Assembly: GCF_004217145.1 (NCBI RefSeq) | Contig: NZ_SHKR01000017.1 | Coordinates: 1-64,000 of the forward strand | Origin: Kribbella rubisoli | GTDB lineage: Bacteria > Actinomycetota > Actinomycetes > Propionibacteriales > Kribbellaceae | Length of the DNA: 64,000 nucleotides | Reading direction: 5' to 3' | In this document: in pieces, positions 42,684-51,994 of the stretch | How positions within the stretch are numbered: position 1 is the stretch's first letter | Layout of the letters: each line of letters opens with the position of its first letter | Translations under genes and position numbers: made by a program | Notes under the pieces: model-generated | What the model was told of the DNA's origin: nothing | The model's input: only the letters and a program-made list of their open reading frames with translations | The model's database searches: none

Positions 42684-43987
42684 ACGACGCTGTGAACGAT
42701 GCGAAACCTCTTAAGGTAGGCCTGCTCGGTTGCGGAGTGGTCGGCACCGAGGTGGTGCGGATCCTGACCGAGCAGGCGGACCATCTCGCGGCCCGCGTCG
42801 GCGCCCGCCTGGAGATCGCAGGCATCGCCGTACGCCGTCCCGGCCGTGCCCGCGACATCGCGGTCGACCCGGAGCTGATCACGACCGACGCGCAGGCGCT
42901 GGTGTCGCGCGGCGATCTGGATCTGGTGATCGAGGTGATCGGCGGGCTCGAGCCCGCCCGCAGCCTGATCCTGACCGCGCTCGAGCACGGCGCCTCCGTC
43001 GTCACGGCGAACAAGGCGCTGCTCGCGGAGGACGGCCCGACGCTGTTCGCGGCCGCGGAGAAGTACCAGCGCGACCTGTACTTCGAGGCCGCCGTCGCCG
43101 GCGCGATCCCGATCCTGCGGCCGCTGCGCGAGTCGCTCGCCGGTGACGACGTGATCCGGGTGATGGGCATCGTCAACGGCACCACGAACTACATCCTCGA
43201 CAAGATGGACACCACCGGCGCCGGCTTCGACGAGGCGCTCGAGGAGGCCCAGGCACTCGGGTACGCCGAGGCCGATCCGACCGCGGACATCGAGGGATTC
43301 GACGCGGCCGCGAAGGCAGCGCTCCTTGCCAGCTTGGCGTTCCACACCCGCGTCTCGATCGCCGATGTGCACCGCGAGGGCATCACCGAGGTCAGCGCGA
43401 CCGATATCGCGTCGGCCCGCGAGATGGGCTGCGTGGTCAAGTCATTGGCGATCTGCGAGCTCGACGAGACGACCGACTCGGTCAGCGCCAGGGTGTATCC
43501 GGCGATGATCCCGCTCACGCATCCGTTGGCCAGTGTTCGGGACGCGTACAACGCGGTTTTCGTGGAAAGCAAGGCAGCCGGGCGGCTGATGTTCTATGGT
43601 CGTGGTGCCGGCGGCGCCCCGACGGCCAGTGCAGTCCTCGGGGACCTGGTGTCCGCCGCGCGCAACCGGCTCAAGGGCGTGCCGGGTGTCGGCGAGTCGT
43701 CGTACACCCAGCGGTCCGTGCGGCCGATGGGCGACGCGATGACCCGCTACCACGTGTCGCTGGACGTGGCCGACAAGGCCGGTGTGCTGGCGGCGGTGGC
43801 CCAGGCCTTCGCCGAGCACGACGTGTCGATCCAGACCGTCCGCCAGGAAGGCCGGGGCAGTGACGCGGAGCTGGTGGTGGTCACTCACACCGCGACCGAC
43901 GCCGCGTTGTCCGCCACCGTGGAGGCCTTGCGCGACATGGACATCGTTCGGGAAGTCAGCAGTGTGATGCGGGTGGAAGGCGAGTAG
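42680..43987 (+). CDS. hom: homoserine dehydrogenase
   Basis: 435 aa. NAD(P)-binding [17 protein letters not shown], catalytic region [21 protein letters not shown] and [18 protein letters not shown] with the catalytic Lys/Asp. A C-terminal ACT domain ([20 protein letters not shown]) gives feedback control by threonine. Reduces aspartate semialdehyde to homoserine, feeding both Thr and Met. ATGA overlap with lysA; thrC follows 4 bp later. Confidence 0.97.
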   Translation: MNDAVNDAKPLKVGLLGCGVVGTEVVRILTEQADHLAARVGARLEIAGIAVRRPGRARDIAVDPELITTDAQALVSRGDLDLVIEVIGGLEPARSLILTALEHGASVVTANKALLAEDGPTLFAAAEKYQRDLYFEAAVAGAIPILRPLRESLAGDDVIRVMGIVNGTTNYILDKMDTTGAGFDEALEEAQALGYAEADPTADIEGFDAAAKAALLASLAFHTRVSIADVHREGITEVSATDIASAREMGCVVKSLAICELDETTDSVSARVYPAMIPLTHPLASVRDAYNAVFVESKAAGRLMFYGRGAGGAPTASAVLGDLVSAARNRLKGVPGVGESSYTQRSVRPMGDAMTRYHVSLDVADKAGVLAAVAQAFAEHDVSIQTVRQEGRGSDAELVVVTHTATDAALSATVEALRDMDIVREVSSVMRVEGE

Positions 43988-43991
43988 AACT

Positions 43992-45056
43992 ATGGCTCAC
44001 CAGTGGCAGGGCGTGATCGAGGAATACCGGGACCGGCTTCCCGTATCGGCGGACACGCCGGTCGTCACGCTCGGCGAGGGCGGTACGCCGCTGGTGGCCG
44101 CGCAGTGGCTGAGCGAGCAGACCGGCTGCGAGGTCTGGCTGAAGGTCGAGGGCAACAACCCGACCGGCTCGTTCAAGGACCGCGGCATGACCGTGGCGAT
44201 CTCGCTCGCGGCGCAGGCCGGCGACAAGGCGGTCGTCTGCGCCTCGACCGGCAACACCTCGGCCTCGGCCGCGGCGTACGCCGTGCGCGCCGGGATGGTC
44301 CCGCTGGTGCTGATCCCGGCCGGCCGGATCGCGAAGGGCAAGCTCGCGCAGGCGGTCGTGCACGGCGCCAAGCTCGTGCAGATCGACGGCGGCTTCGACG
44401 ACTGCCTGCGGATCGTCCGTGAATTGGGCAAGCACTACCCGGTGGCCCTGGTGAACTCGGTCAACCCGGTCCGCCTCGAGGGGCAGAAGACCGCGGCGTT
44501 CGAGGTGTGCGACGCGCTCGGCGACGCCCCCGATCTGCACCTGCTTCCGGTCGGCAACGCGGGCAACATCGCGGCCTACTGGAAGGGATACCAGGAGTAC
44601 GCGAAGGACAAGCTCGCGACCCGGACCCCGCAGATGTGGGGTTTCCAGGCCGAGGGCGCGGCGCCGATCGTGCGCGGTGCGATCGTCGAGAAGCCGGAGA
44701 CCGCGGCCACCGCGATCCGGGTCGGCAACCCGGCGTCCTGGACGCTGGCCGAGGCCGCGCGGGACGAGTCGGGCGGCCGGATCGAGATGATCACCGACGA
44801 GAAGATCCTGAACGCACAGCGTGAGCTCGCCGCTCGTGAGGGCGTGTTCGTGGAGCCCGCTTCGGCGGCCGGGGTCGCCGGTCTGCTGCACGCCAAGGCG
44901 CAGGGTTGGCTGCCGGGCGGCTCGACCGTTGTGATCACGGTCACCGGCCACGGCCTGAAGGACATCGACACCGCGCTCGACCACATCAGCATGGACGAGT
45001 CACCCGTCACCGCCGCCGACACCGACGCGGTAGCCCGCGTCGCCGGCCTGGCGTGA
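43992..45056 (+). CDS. thrC: threonine synthase
   Basis: 354 aa. Fold-II PLP enzyme: PLP-lysine in [26 protein letters not shown], phosphate loop [15 protein letters not shown] and the C-terminal [12 protein letters not shown]. Converts O-phosphohomoserine to threonine. The short actinobacterial form lacks the N-terminal extension of enteric ThrC. The start is an ATG 4 bp after hom, and its stop overlaps thrB as GTGA. Confidence 0.97.
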   Translation: MAHQWQGVIEEYRDRLPVSADTPVVTLGEGGTPLVAAQWLSEQTGCEVWLKVEGNNPTGSFKDRGMTVAISLAAQAGDKAVVCASTGNTSASAAAYAVRAGMVPLVLIPAGRIAKGKLAQAVVHGAKLVQIDGGFDDCLRIVRELGKHYPVALVNSVNPVRLEGQKTAAFEVCDALGDAPDLHLLPVGNAGNIAAYWKGYQEYAKDKLATRTPQMWGFQAEGAAPIVRGAIVEKPETAATAIRVGNPASWTLAEAARDESGGRIEMITDEKILNAQRELAAREGVFVEPASAAGVAGLLHAKAQGWLPGGSTVVITVTGHGLKDIDTALDHISMDESPVTAADTDAVARVAGLA

Positions 45057-46036
45057 GCCCGACCGTGCCACCCTCGGCCGCCGACCAATCCGCCGAGCAG
45101 CGCCGGCCATGTGATCAGGTGCGGGTGCGGGTTCCGGCGACGAGCGCGAATCTCGGGCCTGGGTTCGACGCGTTCGGGCTCGCCCTGACGCTCTACGACG
45201 ACCTGATCGTCATCCCGTGCGGATCCAGCGTGACCGTCGAGGTCAGCGGATGCGGTGAAGGCGAAGTGCCGCTGGACGAGACGCATCTGGTGGTGCAGTC
45301 GATCCGCGCCGGGCTTGAGGCGCTGGGTGCGTCGGTGCCCGGATTCACGTTGCGTTGCGAGAACCGGATCCCGCACGGTCGCGGGCTCGGTTCGTCGTCC
45401 GCGGCGATCGTCGGCGGCCTCGCGGCGGCGTACGCACTCGCGGGGGAGCCGGTCGATCGCGAGCGTCTCGTCGTACTGGCGAACGAGCTCGAAGGGCACC
45501 CCGACAACGTTGCGGCGGCGGCCCTCGGCGGGTTCACGATCGCTTGGACGGAAGGCGCGGAGACAACTGAGGGGCGTGGCCGCGCGATTCGGTTGGAACC
45601 GGCGGACGGATTGGCTGCGGTTGCTTATGTACCTGACAATCGCGTGCTGACCAAAGAGGCGCGCGGACTGCTGCCGGGCGTTGTTTCCCACACCGACGCG
45701 GCGGCGAACGCGGGCAAGGCCGCGTTGCTCGTCGCGGCGATGACCGGCCGCCCGGAAATGCTGCTGATCGCGACCGAGGACCGGCTGCATCAGGAGTACC
45801 GCGAGCCGGCGATGCCCGAGAGCCTCGCGCTGGTGCACAAACTGCGCGGCAGCGGGCTGGCCGCGATCATCAGCGGAGCCGGTCCGACCGTCGCCGTACT
45901 GGGTGGTCACGACGGGAAAGGCGCAGGTCAGGGCAATCTTTTCGGCGGTACGCCGGAGCCGCCGGACGGCTGGACGAAGTACGAGCTGGACATTGATCCA
46001 GTCGGCGTACAGGTCTGGTCCATGGAAGCCGGCTGA
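45053..46036 (+). CDS. thrB: homoserine kinase
   Basis: 327 aa from the GTG at 45053 (overlap with the thrC stop). GHMP kinase: [21 protein letters not shown] at the N-terminus, the phosphate-binding glycine-rich loop [33 protein letters not shown] and the third motif [15 protein letters not shown]-dependent phosphorylation of homoserine, the step before ThrC. End of the argS-lysA-hom-thrC-thrB block. Confidence 0.96.
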   Translation: MSPTVPPSAADQSAEQRRPCDQVRVRVPATSANLGPGFDAFGLALTLYDDLIVIPCGSSVTVEVSGCGEGEVPLDETHLVVQSIRAGLEALGASVPGFTLRCENRIPHGRGLGSSSAAIVGGLAAAYALAGEPVDRERLVVLANELEGHPDNVAAAALGGFTIAWTEGAETTEGRGRAIRLEPADGLAAVAYVPDNRVLTKEARGLLPGVVSHTDAAANAGKAALLVAAMTGRPEMLLIATEDRLHQEYREPAMPESLALVHKLRGSGLAAIISGAGPTVAVLGGHDGKGAGQGNLFGGTPEPPDGWTKYELDIDPVGVQVWSMEAG

Positions 46037-46374
46037 GTCGGCGGAGCGGCGGGGGAATCCTGAGGCGCTGACACGCGTTGTACAGACCGAGTCAACCGGA
46101 CGACCCGTAGTGGTGCTAGTCTCGACTCACCCGATCCCCTCCAGGTGATCGGTGAACTCTCGTCACGATCCGGGCTGTGCTCCCGGCACCCTGTGTTGTG
46201 TGGCGACCCTCCTGTGGATGTGACCTTGCGCCGCCTGCGTCGGAGAAGTCCGGGGGGACTCAGATCGAGCGAGAGCCTCTTGTACCCCGCGTGCCCGTTG
46301 TGTGGTCGTGGGTGGAATGAAATTGGTCGATGAGCCGTGCAGGCCTTCGACGATCCGTGTGGGAAGGACCTCAC
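46037..46374 (+). promoter_or_regulatory. rho promoter/leader region, no clear gene
   Basis: 338 bp between thrB and rho. It holds a small hairpin CCGGG-CTGTGCT-CCCGG (46170-46186) and a 62-codon open frame (46145-46333, with CPLCG) that I regard as unproven. TGCTAGTCT near 46117 could be an extended -10. Long rho leaders that act in autoregulation are known in other bacteria, and this region is the right size for one. Nothing else stands out. Confidence 0.4.
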
Positions 46375-48561
46375 GTGACAGAAACTGTTGAAGCCTCCAG
46401 CGCAGGAGACGCCGCGGCTACCACCGCGCCGCGTCGCCGCAAAGCTGGTGGCGGCCTCGAGGGCATGCTGCTCCCCGAGCTCAAGCAGCTCGCCGGGACG
46501 CTCGGCATCAAGGGCACCGGCGCACTGCGCAAGGGCCAGCTGATCGAGGCGATCAAGGCCGCTCAGACCGGCGGGTCCACCGCCAAGAGCGGCTCGACCG
46601 GTGGATCCCGGGCGAAGGTGACACAGCCGACGCTCGATGAGGCCACCGAGTCATCTGCAGCGCCCGCGGCCAAGACCGCTGAGGCGCCGGCCAAGCGCGA
46701 GGGTGGCAGTCGCCGGACCCGCGCCGCGGCCCAGAAGGAGACACCGCTCGACACCCCGAAGGACGAGCCGGCGCAGAACGGCGCCGCTCCCGAGGTGACC
46801 GCTCCGGCCGCCGCGACCGTCACCTCCTCGGCTCCGGCCGAGGCGCCGGCCGCCGCGCACACCGGGACCGCCGCCCAGAACGGCGCCGCCGAGCGGGTCG
46901 AGACCCGTGGCGACGAGCGCGCCGACGACCGCGGCGACAACCAGAGCCGCAACCGCGACCGCGCTCGGGACAGCCGGGACAGCCGCGACGGCAACCAGAA
47001 CCGGGACCGCAACCGCGACAACCAGAGCCGGGACACCAACCGGGACGGTCAGCGCGACGGCCAGGGCAGCCGCGACGGCAACCGCGAGCAGAACCGCGAG
47101 CAGAACCGGGACGGCAACCGCGACCGTAACCGCGACACCGGCCGCGACGCCGGGCGCGACAATGTCCGCGACGGCCAGACCGACAACCAGCGGAACCGCC
47201 AGGACGACCGCGGCGAGGACGGCGACGGACGTCGTCGCCGTCGCCGGGGTCGCGACCGGGAGCGCAACCGCGACGGCCAGCCGGCCAACCGCGACAGTGG
47301 CCGCGACGGCGGGCGTGACAGCGGCCGTGACAGTGGCCGTGACAGCAACCGCAACCGTGGTCGCGGCGAGCGGTTCGACGCCGAGCCGACGATCAGCGAG
47401 GACGACGTCCTGGTGCCGGCCGCGGGCATCCTCGACGTACTCGACAACTACGCGTTCGTCCGGACCAGCGGCTACCTGCCCGGCCCGAACGACGTGTACG
47501 TCGCGCTCTCGATGGTGAAGCGCTACGGCCTGCGCAAGGGCGACGCGATCACCGGTGCGGTGAAGCAGCCGCAGGAGGGCGAGCGCAAGGAGAAGTTCAA
47601 CCCGCTGGTCCGAATCGACACCGTCAACGGCGCCGACCCGGAGATCGCCAAGCAGCGGCAGGACTTCAACAAGCTCACCCCGCTGTACGCGACCGAGCGG
47701 CTGCGGCTGGAGACCGAGCCGGGGATCCTCACCACCCGGATCGTCGACATCGTCAGCCCGATCGGCAAGGGCCAGCGCGGCCTGATCGTCTCGCCGCCGA
47801 AGGCCGGTAAGACGATGGTGCTGCAGGCGCTCGCGAACGCGATCACCACGAACAACCCCGAAGTGCACCTGATGGTCGTGCTGGTCGACGAGCGGCCCGA
47901 AGAGGTCACCGACATGCAGCGCACGGTCAAGGGCGAGGTCATCGCCTCGACGTTCGACCGGCCGGCCGACGACCACACCACGGTCGCGGAGCTGGCGATC
48001 GAGCGGGCCAAGCGGCTGGTCGAGCTCGGCCACGACGTCGTCGTACTGCTCGACTCGATCACCCGGCTGGGCCGTGCGTACAACATCGCGGCGCCCGCCA
48101 GCGGCCGGATCCTGTCCGGCGGTGTGGACTCGTCCGCGCTGTACCCGCCGAAGCGGTTCTTCGGTGCGGCCCGCAACATCGAGGACGGCGGCTCGCTGAC
48201 CATCCTCGCCACCGCGCTGATCGAGACCGGCTCGAAGATGGACGAGGTGATCTTCGAGGAGTTCAAGGGCACCGGCAACATGGAGCTCCGGCTGCGCCGC
48301 GAGTTCGCCGACCGCCGGATCTTCCCGGCCATCGACGTCGTCGCCTCCGGCACCCGCCGCGAGGAGCTGCTGATGTCGAAGGACGAGACCCAGGTCGTCT
48401 GGAAGCTCCGCCGGGTGCTCTCGGCACTCGACGGTCAGGCGGCGCTGGAGCTGCTGATCGGCAAGCTCAAGGAGAGCAAGTCGAACATCGAGTTCCTGCT
48501 CCAGGTCAACAAGACCACGCCGTCGACCGGCTCCGGCCACAGCACCACCAACGGCGACTGA
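46375..48561 (+). CDS. rho: transcription termination factor Rho with long disordered insert
   Basis: 728 aa from the GTG at 46375 (GAAGGA upstream; an ATG at 46330 is also in frame). Rho_N (LLPELKQLAGTLGIKGTGALRKGQL), then a disordered Ala/Pro stretch and an Arg/Asp/Asn/Gly-rich insert at about residues 178-335. The cold-shock RNA-binding domain follows (AAGILDVLDNYAFVRTSGYL), with the ATPase P-loop IVSPPKAGKTM, LVDERPEEVTDM and the secondary RNA site RREFADRRIFPA. Hexameric RNA helicase that ends transcription. About 300 residues longer than E. coli Rho, as in other actinobacteria. Confidence 0.97.
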   Translation: MTETVEASSAGDAAATTAPRRRKAGGGLEGMLLPELKQLAGTLGIKGTGALRKGQLIEAIKAAQTGGSTAKSGSTGGSRAKVTQPTLDEATESSAAPAAKTAEAPAKREGGSRRTRAAAQKETPLDTPKDEPAQNGAAPEVTAPAAATVTSSAPAEAPAAAHTGTAAQNGAAERVETRGDERADDRGDNQSRNRDRARDSRDSRDGNQNRDRNRDNQSRDTNRDGQRDGQGSRDGNREQNREQNRDGNRDRNRDTGRDAGRDNVRDGQTDNQRNRQDDRGEDGDGRRRRRRGRDRERNRDGQPANRDSGRDGGRDSGRDSGRDSNRNRGRGERFDAEPTISEDDVLVPAAGILDVLDNYAFVRTSGYLPGPNDVYVALSMVKRYGLRKGDAITGAVKQPQEGERKEKFNPLVRIDTVNGADPEIAKQRQDFNKLTPLYATERLRLETEPGILTTRIVDIVSPIGKGQRGLIVSPPKAGKTMVLQALANAITTNNPEVHLMVVLVDERPEEVTDMQRTVKGEVIASTFDRPADDHTTVAELAIERAKRLVELGHDVVVLLDSITRLGRAYNIAAPASGRILSGGVDSSALYPPKRFFGAARNIEDGGSLTILATALIETGSKMDEVIFEEFKGTGNMELRLRREFADRRIFPAIDVVASGTRREELLMSKDETQVVWKLRRVLSALDGQAALELLIGKLKESKSNIEFLLQVNKTTPSTGSGHSTTNGD

Positions 48562-48574
48562 ACGACCCTCGATT

Positions 48575-48606
48575 ACCAGTTTGCCGCCCTCGGGTGGCAA
48601 ACTGGT
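48575..48606 (+). terminator. strong hairpin after rho
   Basis: Perfect 11-bp stem ACCAGTTTGCC / GGCAAACTGGT around a 10-base loop that can itself pair CCC with GGG. It starts 13 bp after the rho stop and lies 67 bp before rpmE. No T tract. Probably a rho terminator, or an attenuator for rpmE. Confidence 0.7.
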
Positions 48607-48672
48607 ACGTCGGTTCCGGTTCACGTTCACACCGTGTGGACGACCCGGGGCACCTGAACCTAGGAGACTGTC

Positions 48673-48879
48673 TTGAAGAGCGACATCCACCCGACGTATG
48701 TGGAGACCACGGTGACCTGCACCTGTGGCTCGACGTTCACCACGCGCTCGACCGCGGAGAACGGCGTGATCCACGCCGACGTGTGCTCGCAGTGCCACCC
48801 CTTCTACACCGGCAAGCAGAAGATTCTGGACACCGGTGGCCGGGTCGCCCGCTTCGAGAAGCGGTACGCCAAGAAGTAG
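48673..48879 (+). CDS. rpmE: 50S ribosomal protein L31 (zinc-binding form)
   Basis: 68 aa from a TTG at 48673 (TAGGAG upstream). Begins [22 protein letters not shown] and has [14 protein letters not shown]; the Cys pairs TCTC and CSQC are the zinc site of the C+ form. Surface protein of the large subunit. Its place after rho is usual in bacteria. Possibly zinc-responsive, but no Zur-type palindrome is seen in its upstream region. Confidence 0.96.
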   Translation: MKSDIHPTYVETTVTCTCGSTFTTRSTAENGVIHADVCSQCHPFYTGKQKILDTGGRVARFEKRYAKK

Positions 48880-48969
48880 CTTTCCTGCCGCGCGCCGGTT
48901 CCGCCTGTCATGGGCGGGACCGGCGCGCGGTTTGTGTTGTCAGGGTTGGTTCGAGAGGAGGAGTGCAGC

Positions 48970-50046
48970 GTGTTCGAGGCTGTTGAGACGCTGAAGGCGG
49001 AGTACGCCGAGCTGGAGCGGCAGATGGCTGAGCCGGAGCTGCACTCCGACCAGGCCAACGCCCGCCGGGTCGGCAAGCGGTACGCCGCGCTGGCCCCCGT
49101 GGTTCGTACCTACGACGAGTGGCAGCAGACCGGCGACGACATCGAGGCCGCGCGGGAGCTCGCGTCCGAGGACCCGACGTTCGCCGAGGAGGCGACGCGG
49201 CTGACCGCACGCCGCGAGGAGCTGGCGGAGCGGCTGCAGACGCTGCTCGTGCCGCGGGACCCCAACGACGACAAGGACGCGATCCTCGAGATCAAGGCGG
49301 GTGAGGGCGGCGACGAGTCCGCGCTGTTCGCCGGCGACCTGTTGAAGATGTACCTGAAGTACGCCGAGTCGCAGAACTGGAAGACCGAGGTGCTCGACTC
49401 GGCCGAGTCCGACCTGGGCGGCTACAAGTCGATCACGGTCGCCGTGAAGGCGAAAGGTACGCCGGAGCCGGGCGATGCGCCGTACGCGAAGCTGAAGTTC
49501 GAGGGCGGCGTACACCGGGTGCAGCGGGTGCCGGTGACCGAGTCGCAGGGGCGGATCCACACGTCCGCGGCCGGCGTGCTGGTACTGCCGGAGGCCGAGG
49601 ACGTCGACGTCGAGATCGACCAGAACGATCTGCGGATCGACGTGTTCCGGTCGTCGGGTCCCGGTGGGCAGAGCGTGAACACGACCGACTCCGCCGTACG
49701 CATCACGCACTTGCCGACGGGCATCGTGGTGTCGATGCAGAACGAGAAGTCCCAGCTGCAGAACCGTGAGCAGGCGATGCGCGTACTGCGTGCGCGGTTG
49801 CTGGCCGCTGCGCAGGAGGCCGCCGACCAGGAGGCCTCCGACGCTCGCCGGTCGCAGATCCGCACGGTCGACCGATCAGAGCGCGTCCGCACCTACAACT
49901 TCCCCGAGAACCGCTTCTCCGACCACCGAGTCGGCTACAAGGCCCACAATCTCGACCAGGTCCTCGGCGGCGAACTCGAGCCGGTCATCACAGCCCTCAC
50001 CGAAGCCGACCTGACCGCCCGCCTAGAGGCCGTCGACTCCAAGTGA
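48970..50046 (+). CDS. prfA: peptide chain release factor 1
   Basis: 358 aa from the GTG at 48970, preceded by GAGGAGG. Peptidyl-tRNA hydrolysis motif GGQ in [18 protein letters not shown]. The N-terminal helical hairpin ([14 protein letters not shown]), the PCRF domain ([19 protein letters not shown]) and [16 protein letters not shown] at the C-terminal part are typical. Recognises UAA and UAG. prmC, its methylase, follows. Confidence 0.97.
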   Translation: MFEAVETLKAEYAELERQMAEPELHSDQANARRVGKRYAALAPVVRTYDEWQQTGDDIEAARELASEDPTFAEEATRLTARREELAERLQTLLVPRDPNDDKDAILEIKAGEGGDESALFAGDLLKMYLKYAESQNWKTEVLDSAESDLGGYKSITVAVKAKGTPEPGDAPYAKLKFEGGVHRVQRVPVTESQGRIHTSAAGVLVLPEAEDVDVEIDQNDLRIDVFRSSGPGGQSVNTTDSAVRITHLPTGIVVSMQNEKSQLQNREQAMRVLRARLLAAAQEAADQEASDARRSQIRTVDRSERVRTYNFPENRFSDHRVGYKAHNLDQVLGGELEPVITALTEADLTARLEAVDSK

Positions 50047-50057
50047 ACGAAAAAGAA

Positions 50058-50088
50058 CCCCGCCCCCTCGCTTCGCTCGGGGGCGGGG
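50058..50088. repeat. perfect 10-bp GC hairpin at the prfA-prmC junction
   Basis: CCCCGCCCCC and GGGGGCGGGG around an 11-base loop TCGCTTCGCTC. It starts 12 bp after the prfA stop, inside the open frame that would be the prmC N-terminus if translation began at 50043. Loop sequence belongs to a GAGCGAAGCGAG-like element seen elsewhere in the window. Confidence 0.6.
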
Positions 50089-50111
50089 GAGTAGGGGATG
50101 GTCCCGGCGGA

Positions 50112-50933
50112 GTGCGGGCGTTGGTTGCGGGTGCGGCTGAGCGCTTGGCTGCGGCGGGGGTTGCTTCGCCTGAGTACGACGCCGCTGAATTGCTTGCGTT
50201 TGTTACTGGGTCTAGTCGGATGCATTTGGCTGAGCCGAGTGAGGAGCAGCTGCGGGTCTTTGGGGAGCTGATTGAGCGGCGGGCTGCTCGGGAGCCGTTG
50301 CAGCATCTGACGGGGACTGCTGGGTTTCGGTATCGGGAGCTCGTGGTCGGGCCGGGGGTGTTTGTGCCGCGGCCGGAGACCGAGGTGATGGTTGGCTGGA
50401 TTCTCGAGCGGATCGCCGGCGTGAAGAACCCGCTGGTGGTTGATCTGTGCTCGGGCTCCGGTGCGATCGCCGGCGCCGTGGCGACAGAGCGCCCGGACAG
50501 CATCGTGCACGCGGTCGAGCTGTCACCGGAGGCGTGCGTGTGGGCCCGGCGCAACTTGGACGGCACCGGCGCGATCCTGCACGAGGGTGACATCGACGGT
50601 TGCCTGCCGGAGTTCGACGGTCAGGTGGATGCGGTGATCTCCAACCCGCCGTACATCCCGTTGACAGCCTGGGAGTCGGTGACCGCGGAGGTACGCGACC
50701 ACGACCCAGCGCTCGCCTTGTGGTCCGGCGACGACGGCCTCGACGAGATCAAGGTGGTCGCCGCCACCGCGGCCCGCCTGCTCAAACCCGGCGGCTGGTT
50801 CGCCTGCGAACACGCCGACGTCCAGGGCGAGTCGGCCCCTGCCGTCTTCTCCACCACTGGCTCCTTCACCGAGGTTCGCGACCAACTGGACCTCGCCGGC
50901 CGACACCGCTTCACCACCGGCCGCCGAGTCTGA
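50112..50933 (+). CDS. prmC: release factor glutamine methyltransferase
   Basis: 273 aa from the GTG at 50112, where PrmC-type sequence begins (VRALVAGAAERLAAAGVASPEYDAAELL). The frame is open from a GTG at 50043 that overlaps the prfA stop, but that extension is low complexity and contains the hairpin. SAM motif VVDLCSGSGAIAGAVA and catalytic NPPY in DAVISNPPYIPL. Methylates the GGQ glutamine of RF1 and RF2. The first 300 bases are G/T-rich with unusual codons (many TTG, GTT, GCT) relative to the 3' half. Confidence 0.92.
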   Translation: MRALVAGAAERLAAAGVASPEYDAAELLAFVTGSSRMHLAEPSEEQLRVFGELIERRAAREPLQHLTGTAGFRYRELVVGPGVFVPRPETEVMVGWILERIAGVKNPLVVDLCSGSGAIAGAVATERPDSIVHAVELSPEACVWARRNLDGTGAILHEGDIDGCLPEFDGQVDAVISNPPYIPLTAWESVTAEVRDHDPALALWSGDDGLDEIKVVAATAARLLKPGGWFACEHADVQGESAPAVFSTTGSFTEVRDQLDLAGRHRFTTGRRV

Positions 50934-50972
50934 TCCGCAAGACCGGCGATGCGTGGAAAAGGGGATTCCTCC

Positions 50973-51989
50973 GTGTGTTCTAAGGATGCACAGTCGCGCT
51001 ACTTCGGCGCTGACTTTCTTTCCGCACACCGCAAACGCCATGGGCGCAGGCCTCCGCAGGAGCGTCCCACGACGTACGACATAGCGGTCGAAGAGGAGTA
51101 CAGCGGCTGGCGCCAATGGTTGGATGAGCAACTCGCGCAGCTGCCGTCAGACATGGCCTCGGAGCTTGCTCACAAGATCTGGGGCGAGGATCACTTCTGG
51201 CCGGTCATCTTCGAGCTGGCCGCTGGTGCCGAACTCCGGCAGCAACGTAGGCAGATCGCCTACGAACAAGAATGGGACGGACTCACGCCGGATTGGACCG
51301 TCGTCAGCGACGACGGCAGTCCGGCCGCCTTTGTAGAGGTTCACACTGACAGTCCTCCGCAGGACGTCTATCGACGGATGCGGGGCTGGTATGGACTGGT
51401 TGCACGAATCCGACAGATCCCCGTACCGGTCCTCGTCACCCTGCCGGATATCGCTGGGTTGGCGAAGCCCCCTGATGCGCGGACGGCGAAGCGTATCGCC
51501 CAGGATCTGCGGCAGCGGCTGTCACCGTTCAGCCAGGGACTCTTGTTCAGCCACGGCTACACATTTGCTGTTCGCGACAAGCCGTTGGCGACCGTGTCGG
51601 GTGGGCGGTTACATGCCGAATTCGTCCCGCCCAGCTCGCTCGCGGGCGTGGTCACTGCTGAGCGGTTGGTGCAAAGGATCGAAGAGAAGGTTCGAAGGTA
51701 CGAGAAGCTGGCGACGACCTACGATGTCCCGCTGGTGATCGCGGTCGGCGCACACAAGTTCAGTGGTCTGGAGCTGAAGCACCTGGACAGCTTGCTGGCC
51801 GGGGCCATGACCACGACATTTCAGTTCAGCGCCGGGGACACGTTCGTCGGCAGCAAAGAGATCAACCTCGGCCATCCACCACGATGGTTCATGCCTCGTG
51901 CTTTGTCCGCCGTGATGTGGATCGACAACGTGTTCCCGTTTCGAGCAACGATGCGGCCGAACGACCGCTCCGATGGCGTGGTCGGGTAA
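50973..51989 (+). CDS. protein of unknown function, possible PD-(D/E)xK-like fold
   Basis: 338 aa from the GTG at 50973 (AAGGGGA upstream); an ATG at 50949 is in frame. I do not recognise the family. The middle part HFWPVIFELAAGAEL...LTPDWTVVSDDGSPAAFVEVHT has the Glu / Pro-Asp / Glu-x-x spacing of restriction-endonuclease-like folds, but the last Lys is replaced by His. The C-terminal block VPLVIAVGAH...PRALSAVMWIDNVFPF is like those in other nuclease-fold hypotheticals. GC content is visibly lower than in the neighbours, and it sits at the edge of an insertion, so it may be acquired. Confidence 0.7.
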   Translation: MCSKDAQSRYFGADFLSAHRKRHGRRPPQERPTTYDIAVEEEYSGWRQWLDEQLAQLPSDMASELAHKIWGEDHFWPVIFELAAGAELRQQRRQIAYEQEWDGLTPDWTVVSDDGSPAAFVEVHTDSPPQDVYRRMRGWYGLVARIRQIPVPVLVTLPDIAGLAKPPDARTAKRIAQDLRQRLSPFSQGLLFSHGYTFAVRDKPLATVSGGRLHAEFVPPSSLAGVVTAERLVQRIEEKVRRYEKLATTYDVPLVIAVGAHKFSGLELKHLDSLLAGAMTTTFQFSAGDTFVGSKEINLGHPPRWFMPRALSAVMWIDNVFPFRATMRPNDRSDGVVG

Positions 51990-51994
51990 GGCGG

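Noticed and set aside
46145-46333. 62-codon open frame in the rho leader
   Set aside because: No ribosome site and no known family; kept only as a note in the leader entry.
46907-47370. Short repeats resembling a CRISPR array
   Set aside because: Irregular 6-12 base repeats that encode in-frame NRD/GRD residues of Rho; no constant repeat-spacer pattern and no cas genes.
48575-48606. Zur- or zinc-related regulatory site before rpmE
   Set aside because: The repeat is a long perfect stem with a short loop right after rho, better read as a terminator; no AT-rich Zur-box pattern.
46651-48798. 715-codon minus-strand open frame
   Set aside because: Antisense to rho; a shadow of the repetitive GC-rich region.
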